NCBI GenBank assembly: GCA_900708905.1
Contig: CAADRB010000027.1
Span: 1,862,115-1,926,114 of the forward strand
Reading direction: 5' to 3'
DNA length: 64,000 nucleotides
Source: Hymenolepis diminuta
Lineage: Eukaryota > Platyhelminthes > Cestoda > Cyclophyllidea > Hymenolepididae
The notes below the pieces were generated by a model. The model ran no database searches. It saw only the letters and a list, made by a program, of their open reading frames with translations, and had not been told where the DNA came from. This document shows positions 34,563 through 46,695 of this stretch, piece by piece. How positions within the stretch are numbered: position 1 is the stretch's first letter; every line of letters begins with the position of its first letter. Made by a program: the position numbers and the translations under genes.

Positions 34563-36880
34563 GCGTAAAAGTGAGATGAGAAGGCACTAAAAACCTAAAA
34601 GACTATTAGCTAACTGGTAAACTCCTTTGTCCAACGGACGTATCCCACAAAACATATGTGATCAGGAGATTAACATAAAAAACAATATCACCCAGATTTT
34701 CTGTATGAAGAACAAGGTAATGAAATGAAAGGACAAGTCTGAAGGAACTCCAATTTGGACCTGATGGTTCTAGAACTCAAATGAGGTAGGGTTTTCCTGA
34801 TTCATTTCTACTGCTTTTTACACAGCCCTATACGATTCAATATACCGCCTCTTTATTAACTTTTACTTCCTATGTGCTTGAATTTTTAATTAGGGAACAG
34901 AGTTTTTAGATACGGGAGGCAGTTGAGACTTCTACATTTCGGTTATATTATTTCGGAAATTCTCAAAGAAACAAAATTTATGTTCTGTTCGTTATTTCTA
35001 ACACATTTCTCTCCGGCTAGATCTTGATTTGATCTCCTCGGGTAACAATTTAGTCCAAATGACGGTTGATCAATTTACAGAATCTTAAATAAAATATTAA
35101 TTCTTTTTATATATCACTAATAAACTAGTGACATTTTTGGTAGGAAAGGAAGGACACCGATTCCTATTTCTACTTCTCTTCATAGTTTAAAAAGGCCAAT
35201 TGGCAAGATCTAACACAAAACACTCTACTACTATCACTTTCATACTTGAAACGTGATTACAGAAACCGCGCATAATACTACAGCACGTCGGCCTGTCTTC
35301 AGAGGGCCAAATCAAAAACGAATCTCGCGGATTTAAAATCACTTCAGGTGACTCACGCACATTATGTTTGTTCATAAACGAACAAATTAAAAAGACAGCG
35401 ACAGAGGAGTGAAGAGGAGAGAAGAAAGAGGCCGACTGAAGAGCCGAGTGGATAAAAAAATCTCCATATTAGTTGTGTCGGCATCACCATCCTTTTCTCA
35501 GCTTCTGCATAAAAAACACGGTGTCTGGTTCCTTAACTTCCACTTACGCTCTCATTCCCCTTCTTGCCCTTTCCCTTTTTCTCCAGCTGTCGGCAGCTCA
35601 GAGGTCCCTTTAGATGAATAATGCGAATCTGACGAATTTTTACCTCTTGTCGATTTGAAAAAAATCGCTCGCAGGTTGTTCTGCGCACATTGATGTTCGA
35701 TACGACGCGAAACGTTAGTCATTGTGTCGAAGGCATACTACGTCGCAGATAGGGGAAATATCTGATGAAGTTATGACAAATGAATTAATTCGTCATGTGG
35801 GAGTGCAATTTTAATGAAGCAGACGGTACCTCACCTGATTATTATGGTGAATAGTGGATGACTAAGAAAGTAAAGTAAAATTGAGCACTCTTAACAATTA
35901 TACAGAGATTTAAAATATTTGTCTGTATGCATTCCTGTTGATACTGATATCCATAAAAATCCGAAATACACTATTCCTAATATCTGAAAAGCATCTAAAA
36001 TATGAATATTAGACTAGATATTAGAATATTTGTGAGTCTTTTGAATTCCAGAACCACTACTATTTCCGAGTTCGGGAGTCTCCTAGCGGTTAACTGATCA
36101 AATATACCTACATATTCTGTCACCCAAGAACAGTTTGTGAAAATGCCTAGCACTGTAGAGCACATAAGAGTTCAAACATTGTAAAAATGTTAATTCTTAT
36201 GGGCTAAATCCAGAGAAATACCTGGGTTATTTACTATCCACGAAAAAGCATAACGGTTGAAAATTTTTCATCGTGTGAAATAGTCTGAACACGGGGATGT
36301 GTAATTTAGGTCGGTATGAGCAAAATTGAGTTGCAAATAACGTCAGGAAATCAAAAGAGCCTAACGAAATTCAATCTTTGATTGTACACGTTTTACTTCA
36401 TTCATATAGTTCACTGTTTCAAATTCCAGGTTTCCAAGGTTCGCATTTCAGAACTTTCCCCAGTCTGTTTTGTGGTGTCCGGATCTTACTAGCTGACTGA
36501 TGATTTTTCAATGCATAAAATTTTATTCTTTTTGTAGCCAATATACTATCTGAATAGTATGAAAATAGGAAAATTTTTAAATGGAGGATCTCAATGGAGT
36601 TCATCCAATATTAGGGGTAATTACACAAAGTAGATAATCGAATATATAGGAGAGATTAAATTTGATGTGGGAAAACTGGAGTTTATTCTCGAATCTTGCT
36701 AAGTAATCAGCTCATAAATGCGGAAATTTGTCCAAATTATCTCTTTATTTTAGAGCGCTAATTAATAGAACACAGAGGATTTCAAAAGTGCTGGTTGAAT
36801 CTAATTATCAAGACATAGAGTACAGCTGGTCCAAATCTACCGAGGATGCTAGTTGATGGCTGATTTAAAACATTCCGAGT

Positions 36881-36901
36881 GGTGGGGGGGTGGGAGGGGG
36901 G
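36881..36901 (+). repeat. G-rich run
   Basis: The plus strand has GGTGGGGGGGTGGGAGGGGG, a possible G-quadruplex in otherwise AT-rich DNA. Confidence 0.7.
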
Positions 36902-37656
36902 ATAGAAAGAAATATTTTCTTTACTTCATGAATCATTCTCCATTAATGAAACTGAACTGAATCAAAATACAGCACAAAATGTGGTGGAGGAAAGAATAAG
37001 CCTGTTGCCCTAACCGTACTGAATTCATTAAAACAAATGTGTTCTTTGATAGATAATTTATTAAAATGCATTGTCTCGAATGTTAAGGCTAACATTAGAC
37101 CTGTTTAGTTCAACGTTATGTCAAAATTCCCTTTCGAAATTTACTTCTTTCACTTTGATATAACGCCCATAAGTTAACCATATTGTCCTTTACTTAAAAA
37201 GGATGTTTTATAGCTAACTGGCATGCGAATCAGTTCCAACTGTGAGAAAGCGTTGGAAAATAAACCATCCATGATTGCAATTATAAAACTTATGGAGGAT
37301 TTTATGGCCGAATTAAAAATAAATATTAAAATTCTTGGCATAAATGGCTGAGCGCTGGTTTGTCAACAGATGTTTCTCTGAAGAAGGTCAATTCAACAAA
37401 TTGTTAAATTATAGTCTTGGTAATTAGCTCCGTGTTTCAGAAAAGCCATTTTTAGCTACTCATAACTCATCAGCAGTTATTCACAAGATGTATTTATTAA
37501 AAATGGTCTATAATTACGACTTCCTATGTCATTTAACAAAAACTAAGTTTTCCTTACCAAGCTCTCTCCTACACTCCTCTGTCATTCTACAGCTCAGTTG
37601 AATTTGATTAAACGTCATTGTGTTTCCCACTGATAAATAGCGTTGGAGAATTAGAG

Positions 37657-37682
37657 TTAATTAATGGCAATTGATTAATTAA
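37657..37682. repeat. Dyad of TAAT-core sites
   Basis: TTAATTAAT and its exact reverse complement ATTAATTAA are separated by GGCAATTG. TAAT cores are typical of homeodomain binding, but such sequences are common by chance in AT-rich DNA. Confidence 0.5.
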
Positions 37683-40600
37683 TATACGGTTTCGCCATTT
37701 TTTACACTCAAACCCTATCATTAAAATAAGCGAAATTTATATACGCACGTGGAGAACATATCTAGCACCCCCTGACTCAACACTTAAACATTAGTTTATT
37801 TGTCGGTCAGTCAGATAATGTGGTGTGGCGACAATGACTGCTGGAGGGCAAACGTCATGGCGAAGATAATACAGAAGATTAATAGGACTGAGCATGTCGC
37901 TGCTATGTAGCCATTATATGAATGAAAAATGACAAAAAGTCTCACTCTGTTAGTTAGTTAGTTCACTGCTTAATCCGATAGTATGGCGACTTGCGGTGCA
38001 ATCAGTTTTTCTCTAGTTGGAAAGATAGAGGGAGATGAAAAGAGAAAGCGTCCATTAAGTCAAAATAACCACATCGGCGCCAAACTAGATGCTTTTTATA
38101 TCTACTTTGATGGCGCTTAATTTTCTGGTGAGTAATTGGCGGCTCTATCCTCTAGGGTTAGTTTCTTTAATGGGAAGAGGGAGGTTCATTAACTGTACTT
38201 CTCTTTAGTTATTTTACAACCTCGGTTGATTAATTAAAATTAATTTTGCAAACTCCCCGAATGGTTATTTTTGGAATTATTTGGGCTTTTATAACACAAA
38301 GCACAAAACTGATTCATCTTATTAGTTTACAAAAGGATCTTCTATGGTTTCATATTTCTGCACCAAAACAAAGAAGAGGTCAATGCAAATTGAGAATCCA
38401 ATTACTACAATCTGGTAATGTGATATTTTTACTTGGTACCTGCCAAGCGATTACCACTATCAAATTCATCTTGTGGATTCTCTCTGAATTGTTTTGGCTG
38501 ACAGATGATTAGCAAGTACTACTTTTGGCTGTGTTATCAATAGTATAAAACTACTAACAGTCAAACCTAAAAAGCCACATGGCTAAAATGCTAATCCCAA
38601 TCTATTCAAAGTCAGAAGATGGGAGAATAATTGGGTACATTTAATTGGGTTAATTCAGAAAAGGATTATTTTTGGGGGGTTTGTTTCACATTAAAGTGTT
38701 GATGGATTTAAGAAAACGCAAATGAATACAAGTGGTATGATCAATCATTCGCTTAATTCAGCTTGTCAACAATCTCTAGATATCGCCGAATTGAACTTTT
38801 CCAGGAACTCAGGGATCAAATAATGGAAATTGGGCCCTGAAACATCTCCAAATTATAAAGTGAATTATGACTCTTACGAGAATGTCGAAAACTCAGTGTC
38901 ATGGTTAAATCTAATTGTCGATGACCAACTAATATTCACTGAACAGGAATTAGTCGGAAATTTTTAAGGTACAATTTTCAATTAGATTTCGGCTTTCAAA
39001 ATGCAGAATGGTATTTGTTATGAAATTTTAAATTAAACACTTTCCATCATCCTATCCCTAAAACCGCACACTTTGTTTTCTCACTTTTGTATGGGACCGG
39101 AAGAAACCTCTAAAGCGCTCAAATGAAGTAAGGTTAGGTACAATGATATTCAATTTCATCAGAGTTTATCAAAAAAATGCATACAAATAAATTTGAGCAA
39201 AGAAAATTTTCGCGTCTAATGTATCTAATTCGAAGTTATGCATTCCCAAATGTCGCTACCCAGCTTTCGAATTCATAATTGACGGATTTAAAATGATTCT
39301 AAATATCAAATAGGCTTAGATCATGTATGAATATATTCAACTATTGCAGAAACTTAATTTTACTGCTGGAGATAGGAGATCGGCGTATGGCTGAGGAAGA
39401 TCATTTCTTTATTATAGTCATGTATTTGAATTCCAGAATGACCGTTTAGATATCCCAAGCCGATAAATAAGTTATTACAAATAATTAATGATTTCTTCAT
39501 GTAGCACAGGGTATGTCCAATTCTGTCTTTTTGGTGGAACGTGGTGATGTCCTCATTTGGAAACTGTAAGCCTGTTGTGTTTTTTGCCTACCTACATCAT
39601 TCACGTTCATCCAATGTTCCGATAATCTCTAATTTCGAACAGGTGCATTCTTCAAAGAGCTTGAACTAAAATAAATTGAATCCATTTGCGACAATTACTT
39701 CGAAGTTTTACGAATAAATCCATTCACAATCAGATAGAAGCAGTTCTTTATGTGAGGAATAGAGATAAGGTTAGTAAAGAGACGTAAAATAATGGGTATT
39801 TATAAAGTAATATTATTAGGATATAATAGAATACCGAAAATAATAATAATAATTCCAGGACTAGAATTAACATTGAAGGTATGTATGCGTGGATAAACCG
39901 GAAATGTGTGTACATGTGACTGTTCTATCTTCAGTTTTTCAATGGTAATGGCAGATAAAATTTGGAAGTAAAACAAAGTCAGCCGGCACGATATAAAACT
40001 GAGCACAAAATCACCTTAATATGGCAAAGAGGATCCAGAGATGAGTGTAGAGAATCGAAGGAAAATTGGCACTACTATATCTTTCCGCATTGTTTCATAA
40101 TTACAAACATTGCCACACTCTTACTTCCCAAACCAAGATTATCTACATAGGCAGTTCTCACTATGACAAATGGAAACAAAAGGATGTGCTTATGGTGCGT
40201 TCGTTTTTACAATACCTTATAAAACCGAATCAACCTCGTTCACATCAGTTTTTTGACGGATCGGTATACCTTGACAATTAAATCTCTCTGGTAAGTGAGA
40301 ACGGGTGCTTAAATAAAATAATCATATGGACATCACTCCCCTCTGGGAAATTTTAAAATTATGAGGGGATTTCGTACTTTTGTGTTTATTTTTTAATCGT
40401 TAATATTTTTCTCTTATGACGTTTCCCCTTTTATATGAGTTTTCTTTCGACTTGATACTTTTCGTTGATTTGGGGGTATTAAAATAGCTATAATTTCGGT
40501 TATCAAACATTAATTCAATAAATTTTTTGATAAATTTTAATACTAGTGTCATAGCTTTAAATTATAATTTTAAAATCAACTTCTGTCAGGGAGATTTTGT

Positions 40601-41307
40601 CATAAATTTAATGAAATTTTGAAATTTCTTCAAAAATTAAAAAATAAAATTTACATTTAATTTCAATGTGATGGATACCTCAAACTAATTTCTATCAGTG
40701 AATTTAATTTTTCATATAAGTATAAAATATTAAAAATATTGCTTGTATTCATAAAAATAAAAAAATGAACATTAATTTTTTTACATGAAATGGCATTTCA
40801 TATTCATATTAAAACTGAATTCCATGAAATATGCTGCGTTTATTTAAATAAAACTTCCTAAAACCTAAAAAGGTACTTTCAAGAATACAATCGGTTTATT
40901 ATGAAACGTGTCCAATTAATGGTTAAAATATGAAAATATGGAATTTGGATGTGCTCCGTTTCCACGTGTTGGACAAGATTTCGAAACTGGTCAAGGTCAT
41001 ATAGACCTTGAAATTTGCACGCACCATCATCAATCATTTTAAGTTTGCTCGCAGGTTTAACACAAAAGCGTGGACTTTATTCAAATAAAAAAACAGATTA
41101 TTAGCTGCACGACGACTTTGACTCCTGAAAGGTCATTTTTCAGGCTGCCTTTTTCAGTTGCAGGAAAAAGTTATTAATGATTTTCCCTGAAAAATGATTC
41201 ACTTGGATTGCGCTTAATTTAATTTCGAATGGGAAAACTAAACGGTCTTTTCCAATTGAACTGAATTATTCGTTTATTTGCTACCGTTGAAACTGCTTAT
41301 TTGCATA

Positions 41308-41339
41308 GATATATATATATATATATATACATATATATA
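41308..41339. repeat. TA dinucleotide microsatellite
   Basis: The AT/TA alternation is nearly uninterrupted, with a single C near the end. Confidence 0.95.
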
Positions 41340-44300
41340 ATTTTTATTTTGTGATATCTGAGAAGAAATATGCCTAATGGGCTAAAAATGTTTGGAATCG
41401 ATGGAAGCTGGAGTTCTCAAGAAATTCATTATGCATCTTTTTTCTCATATATAAATACACATTTTGTCGCGGTTAAATGCAAGCGTTACAATTTTCTATT
41501 TGTGAAAGCTAATAGGACGTCCAGTGAATGATAATGGCGAGGGCTTCAGAAAGATGAAAGTAAATTGAAGGTATCACAATTTAACTCCAGTTGATTTTGA
41601 ATTCAGTACGTAATGGGTAGTTCACATTCCAAAAGTTAAATTTCATTGATTATTGAACAAATTCTTGTACGCGATATCCAGTGCTTGTTGATTAATTGTT
41701 TAACTGTGGTGGTCAGGCTTACTACATTTTCAATAGGTAAAGAAAGTGGAATGATCTTATACGATATTTTTGAAGTTAAGATAATCTTAACATAACAGAG
41801 CTGAGAGAACTAAAAAAATAATTCCATAGATTTGCCTCTTTCTTCTGTCTCTAGGAAAACTAAGTTTTAAACTCTTTTTCACATGACTCACTCCCCCCGC
41901 TTTGATTGGTTCTCAATATCTAGCCCCACTTTATTGAATTTGATTCTATTTTACCAAACTATTTTACCGGTTTATTGCTTTCAAATCTGACACCTTCTCT
42001 TCCGTTTCCCCAAACATAAATATTCCCATTCCCTTCCTAACATGTAGCTTAGAAAGGCGATGATGCAATCAGTTTTCTCTATTCTACACTGATGAATCTT
42101 ATTCTGTGGCCTTCTGTGGCCTTTTATTGGAGACTGAGCTTTTTCGACTAAACACACTTTACTACCCTCTTTCGCTATTTGTTTATTCCATTTAACATAT
42201 ATTCTAATTGCAAATGAAATTATTTTTCTCATTATTTTTCGATTTTCTTCCTTATTAAATAATGGGACAGCTTTAATTAAAACGAAAGCATTTTTTGTTT
42301 TAAAATGAATTCGAAAGTACGATTTTGGATAAAATTATGCACAAAACACAAAGAAAAATTTCTTTCCAGTCATTTCTCGAGTATAATGTTAATTAATTTT
42401 TTCCTCTGCATCGTTCCTCATCCCAGTTACAAGGTCAAAGTGAAGTGAAACTACAAAATGAAGGGAGGAAATAGTCCTTGCACAGAGCAATTCAAAATTA
42501 ATCTGAAAAAACGGGAGGGGAATTACAGCTTTTATTTGATTCTAGAATACTAATATTAGACGAAAATTAATAAAACCAACAAGTCAGTAAATACTTAAGT
42601 TTTTAAATAAGAAATTGCATTTCTAAGACTTCTTATGAAATAATTTCCTCATTTTGACTATAAGAAGAAATTAATGAATCTTAGTTGCCCTGCCGATCAC
42701 TCATTCTAATAAACTGGTCATTGTGCTCTTAATATCGCAAAAATGAACCTTCATTGAGACGTAAAGTGTTGAGGTTTGATATTCGCACCATTTGAGACAG
42801 AGCTCACCAAAATTTTGAATCTAGACTTCAAGGAATAGAAGGTTTCATTTATAGTTTCTGATTCCACTATTTTTCTCTACCTTGTGTTTAGATGCCCTAC
42901 CATGTTTTATTAAACGTGGAACAGTATTTTATCGAATTTAATAGATTTTAACTAATAATTCGAACTGTATTTATGAGAGAAAAATCATGTCTCATCAACA
43001 GTTAATAAGAAACGTCTAGAAATACCACCATGACTCAGCAAAAATAATAATATAACATTTGAGTAGTACATAATTCAAGGCGCAATTTAAATTAAATGAC
43101 TACCATATTTTTACAGACTTGACTCCAACTATTTACGAAAACCACCCCATTTAAATCTTTACAATATTCGAATAGGAGGAAAATAATATATCTTACTGTT
43201 TCCACGTAAAACAAATTTCTAGATTTCTAAATTATCCTATTATTAATCATGCTTGTTATTCACCATGGATCGAATTTGCAAATGATCAGCGTGAATCCTT
43301 GTTTTAATTGGGTGAAAAAGTAATTCGCGTGATAAGCTCATTTATTTCCCAAGCTATAAATTTATTTCCGTTCAAAATTCAAATATACTTTAACCTCTTC
43401 ACCAACGCCGTTTAAATTCCGTCGAAAAACTTTTTATGAGCAGTAATTCATTTACCAGGGTATGAGGAGAACAATTCATCTTGGCTCCCCCTTTCTACCT
43501 TCTCCCTTCTCCTTCCTGAGGAGTCATTTCCAAAAGCAAGGGTGTTCCGAGTTTTGCTATGTTAGTAATTCGATATCGTTCGAAAAATCTGACTGAAATG
43601 TTCATTCGTTTTGCGAGACTCCTGCCTAACTCCTTTCCAAATCGTTTGGGGCAATCACTAGTCACATCAGACAGCCAGCCAAACGTGTTTTGAAATATAA
43701 TCGCTGTTGGGTGAAGATATAGGTGTCTAAATATCCTTAGATGATTGTTAAAATATACATAAAGTGTAAATAGATTTACGATTTTGAAGTGAATTTCAAA
43801 GTTGCGTGTGATATTTTTCGCTTTATATAGTAGGATTGATTCGAGAATTGAAAATATCTATGGAGCTTGAGTTGCAATTAACACATCTTTATTCTTACCA
43901 TCTTTCGGGATACTTGAGGAGTTTAATCCTGTTAGAAAACAGTTTTCAAGGTCATTGGAAGACAATTGCACTGCTTATCATGAAGGAGGATTTGAATTAC
44001 CTTGTATTTCCATGGTCGCATATCTCACGGCCCAGCTCTAATATGTTTGATGTCAGAGGAAAACAAACATCTGAAATTGGGCGAGTTTAAAGAATAAGTA
44101 ATTCCATCACTCCCATCTTTATTTCAGTGCAAACTAAAGTTTGCAGTTTTGAAACCACTACCTAATACGTAACCATATACTACTGAAAAGTGTTATGAGG
44201 ATCTTGATAGATGTTATACAGTTACACAATTTCAGGGTTTCTTTAATTTAGTTCCAATCAGTTAATCAATATCTTACTGATATTGCTATTTGTTTTAAAA

Positions 44301-45360
44301 AATGGGCGATTTTCAGATTCACACTGTCTTGGAATGTAGATAGGGGTGCTCGGAAAAAATTCGATTCCCCAATCAGAACCGAAGCGTTTATCTTCAACTA
44401 ATAACAGGTGGGGGTATCGGTTAATACATATTATATAAACATTAATATTTCTCGAGTTAACGTGTTGGAGACGGCCTAAAGTTTTACTACCTAAGAATTG
44501 GGAAAGAAGATTTGGATCCATTGGTCAACGCACATGCTTGCCAAGTCAGAGGTCAAGAAATAAATGTTCATCAGCGCAGATTCAGTAGCGTGGGTAACCA
44601 ACCGCCCTGGTTAATTTGGGTCAACAAGAGAGGTGGTAAAAGTGAGATTCCCGGAACAATCTAAGCACTTTCCAAGTCAAGTTCTGTGGAAATTTCTCTA
44701 GAAGATCTTGGGAATTTAAATTCTTATAGGGAGTCATTTATTAACTGATCGTATTAAAATGAATAACAGCAATCAAATTATAACTTATTGAATTGAAATC
44801 CCGTCATGAATTGTTGATTGCCTTTCTTGCGTTTCGGTGTATTCATTTTGGGAGCTCACAACGAGGAAAGTACATATTCACTTTTTAGAAACTCAGAACT
44901 AACAAAATAAGGTTTTACTCCCTTAGAAATTCCTCAGGAGATTAATTGTATTGCCAAAATTAATCTTTTAAAGTTTGGTGCATTCAATACGAAGTCCCTT
45001 AAGTTTACTCCGTTTTTGAAAACCTTGTAAAGCCAAATTAATCATTCTAAAAACGCCATTAATGCATTTGACACTAGCAGTAACTGAGTTGAATTAATTA
45101 TCAGCATAAAAGGGAAATCAAAATCATCTCCCTGTCTGATATTTAACTCAAGCCTCCCTTTGCCTCGATGCCAAAATATCAAGTTAATTTATTCTCTCAC
45201 CTCTGGTGCGCGTAAATGATAAATCCTACCATTATAGCTAACTAGACAGGCGGCCTCATCGAAACATTAATCTTTGTGTCTGCGTCCTATGCCACTCACA
45301 TAAACTAATTTTTTAGCGACAGTCTTTCCAGTGTCTTTCGTGATTGATAGCTCAATTTGC

Positions 45361-45535
45361 CTCGATTACTGGCAGTTGACTATCAAATTTGTTAGATCCC
45401 CCTTCCTCTGGCCTAATGCTCACTAACACTAGGCGATAATATGATTTTGAGGTGAGAATATCTCCTGCTGTCTACTTGTCAATCATTCAGTCAGCAACCC
45501 AGTCGTTTATTGTTGCTTAAAGTAACCAACTCAAT
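45361..45535. repeat. Degenerate local repeat, copy A
   Basis: Shared blocks with copies B and C, in order: GATCCCCCTTCCT, CTAATGCTC, CTGTCTACTTGTCAATCATTCA, GCAACCCA and AAAGTAACCAACT. It is directly oriented with the other two. Copy A lacks the later part (the TGTTCTCAT and CAGGAGTCCCC blocks). Confidence 0.6.
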
Positions 45536-45552
45536 CTGCGAGAGTCTAGACA

Positions 45553-45790
45553 AAATTTCCTTGATACCTTATATTCGTTTGATCACACTCCCCTTCCTGA
45601 GTCTAACTGCTCGCCGAAACCCAACTTGATAGTAAGGAGTAAGATTACTTCTGTCCATCATTCAATTAGCAACCCATTTACGGTTATCTCAAAGTAAACA
45701 ACTAATCGTGTTCTCATACACTGGCCTTTGCACAAACATACAATATCAGGAGTCCCCGGTTTGATGTGATGTTTTGACGGTTTCCATGAT
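45553..45790. repeat. Degenerate local repeat, copy B
   Basis: Copy B carries both halves of the unit: GATCACACTCCCCTTCCTG, CTGTCCATCATTCAATTAGC, AAAGTAAACAACTAATC, GTGTTCTCATACA, GGAGTCCCCGG and GGTTTCCATG. It is the link between A and C, sharing the first half with A and the second half with C. Confidence 0.62.
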
Positions 45791-46384
45791 CTATAGTAAG
45801 TGAATCATTTGAAAAGAATAAACTAAAACGAAAGATAAAATTATTGGCAATAATAAATGCCGATTCCAGATGGCGGAATTAGAATTCTCCTCAATAGCTA
45901 CTAATGAATGTTGCAATTATTATGATGCCTGTTCTAATATGTACGGATTCAAAGTAAGAGCAATTGATATGGCTTTCTGACTTTATACGGACAACTCCGC
46001 TTTGCCTTAGATGGCAGTTTACCGACGCAAAACTATTGGTAAAATACTCAGAAATGGTATTTGTGGGGACAATTGATTATCTGTTTTTACCAATGAGACT
46101 GATTGGTCAGTCGTAATTAAATTGTCTAAATAATGGTTTGCAAAGTGAATGTTATGTTATCAAAACTTTCCCCACTGAAATTGATCCAGATTCATATTTG
46201 ATTATCTCGAGGTGAAATCGATATTCATTTGTGGCTCCTTATAAGCTCCATATAAGTAATCTGATTGTTTGCAGGTAAATGTGCAGATAAGCCCATTATT
46301 TGACCTACAATGATATTTTATGGAACTTATTTATTGATAGTGGCCTATGATCTAATCTCTATCATTCTACGTGAAAATCAGTCA

Positions 46385-46695
46385 AATTGATCATTAAAGT
46401 ACGCAATCTTTTGATCCCAAACCTAATGCTCGCACACTAAAGATGACAATGGATGAACAAAAAATAATCTAAATCAAGTTTTATTATCTATTTACTGCAA
46501 CACTAACTGCCCGTTCATTAGATCTAGAATCCATCCATCATTCAACTAGCAACTCAATTACTCCTGTCATAAAAAAATAACCAAATAATCTTGTTCTCAT
46601 GCATTTGTCTTTGCGAATCACGTATTATTATCCGGGGTCCCCAGGATTTATGGGATGATCCGAGAGCTTTCATGGCTAGGAGCAAGTGTATCATT
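46385..46695. repeat. Degenerate local repeat, copy C
   Basis: Shared blocks with copy B: TTGATCCCAAACCTAATGCTCG, CCATCCATCATTCAACTAGC, ATAACCAAATAATC, TTGTTCTCATGCA, GGGGTCCCCAGG and GCTTTCATGG. It contains about 80 extra bases after the first block. No coding frame is conserved between copies. Confidence 0.6.

Larger units (their letters stand above)
34563..45360. other. Long AT-rich stretch, no gene recognised
   Basis: All frames are under 90 codons and motif-free (for example 35409-35621, 38246-38512 and 43836-44090 plus; 41981-42232 minus). The stretch contains a G-rich run (36881-36901), a TAAT dyad (37657-37682), a TA microsatellite (41308-41339) and a pyrimidine-rich patch at about 43.49-43.52 kb. 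It could be a long intron or intergenic DNA. Confidence 0.55.
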
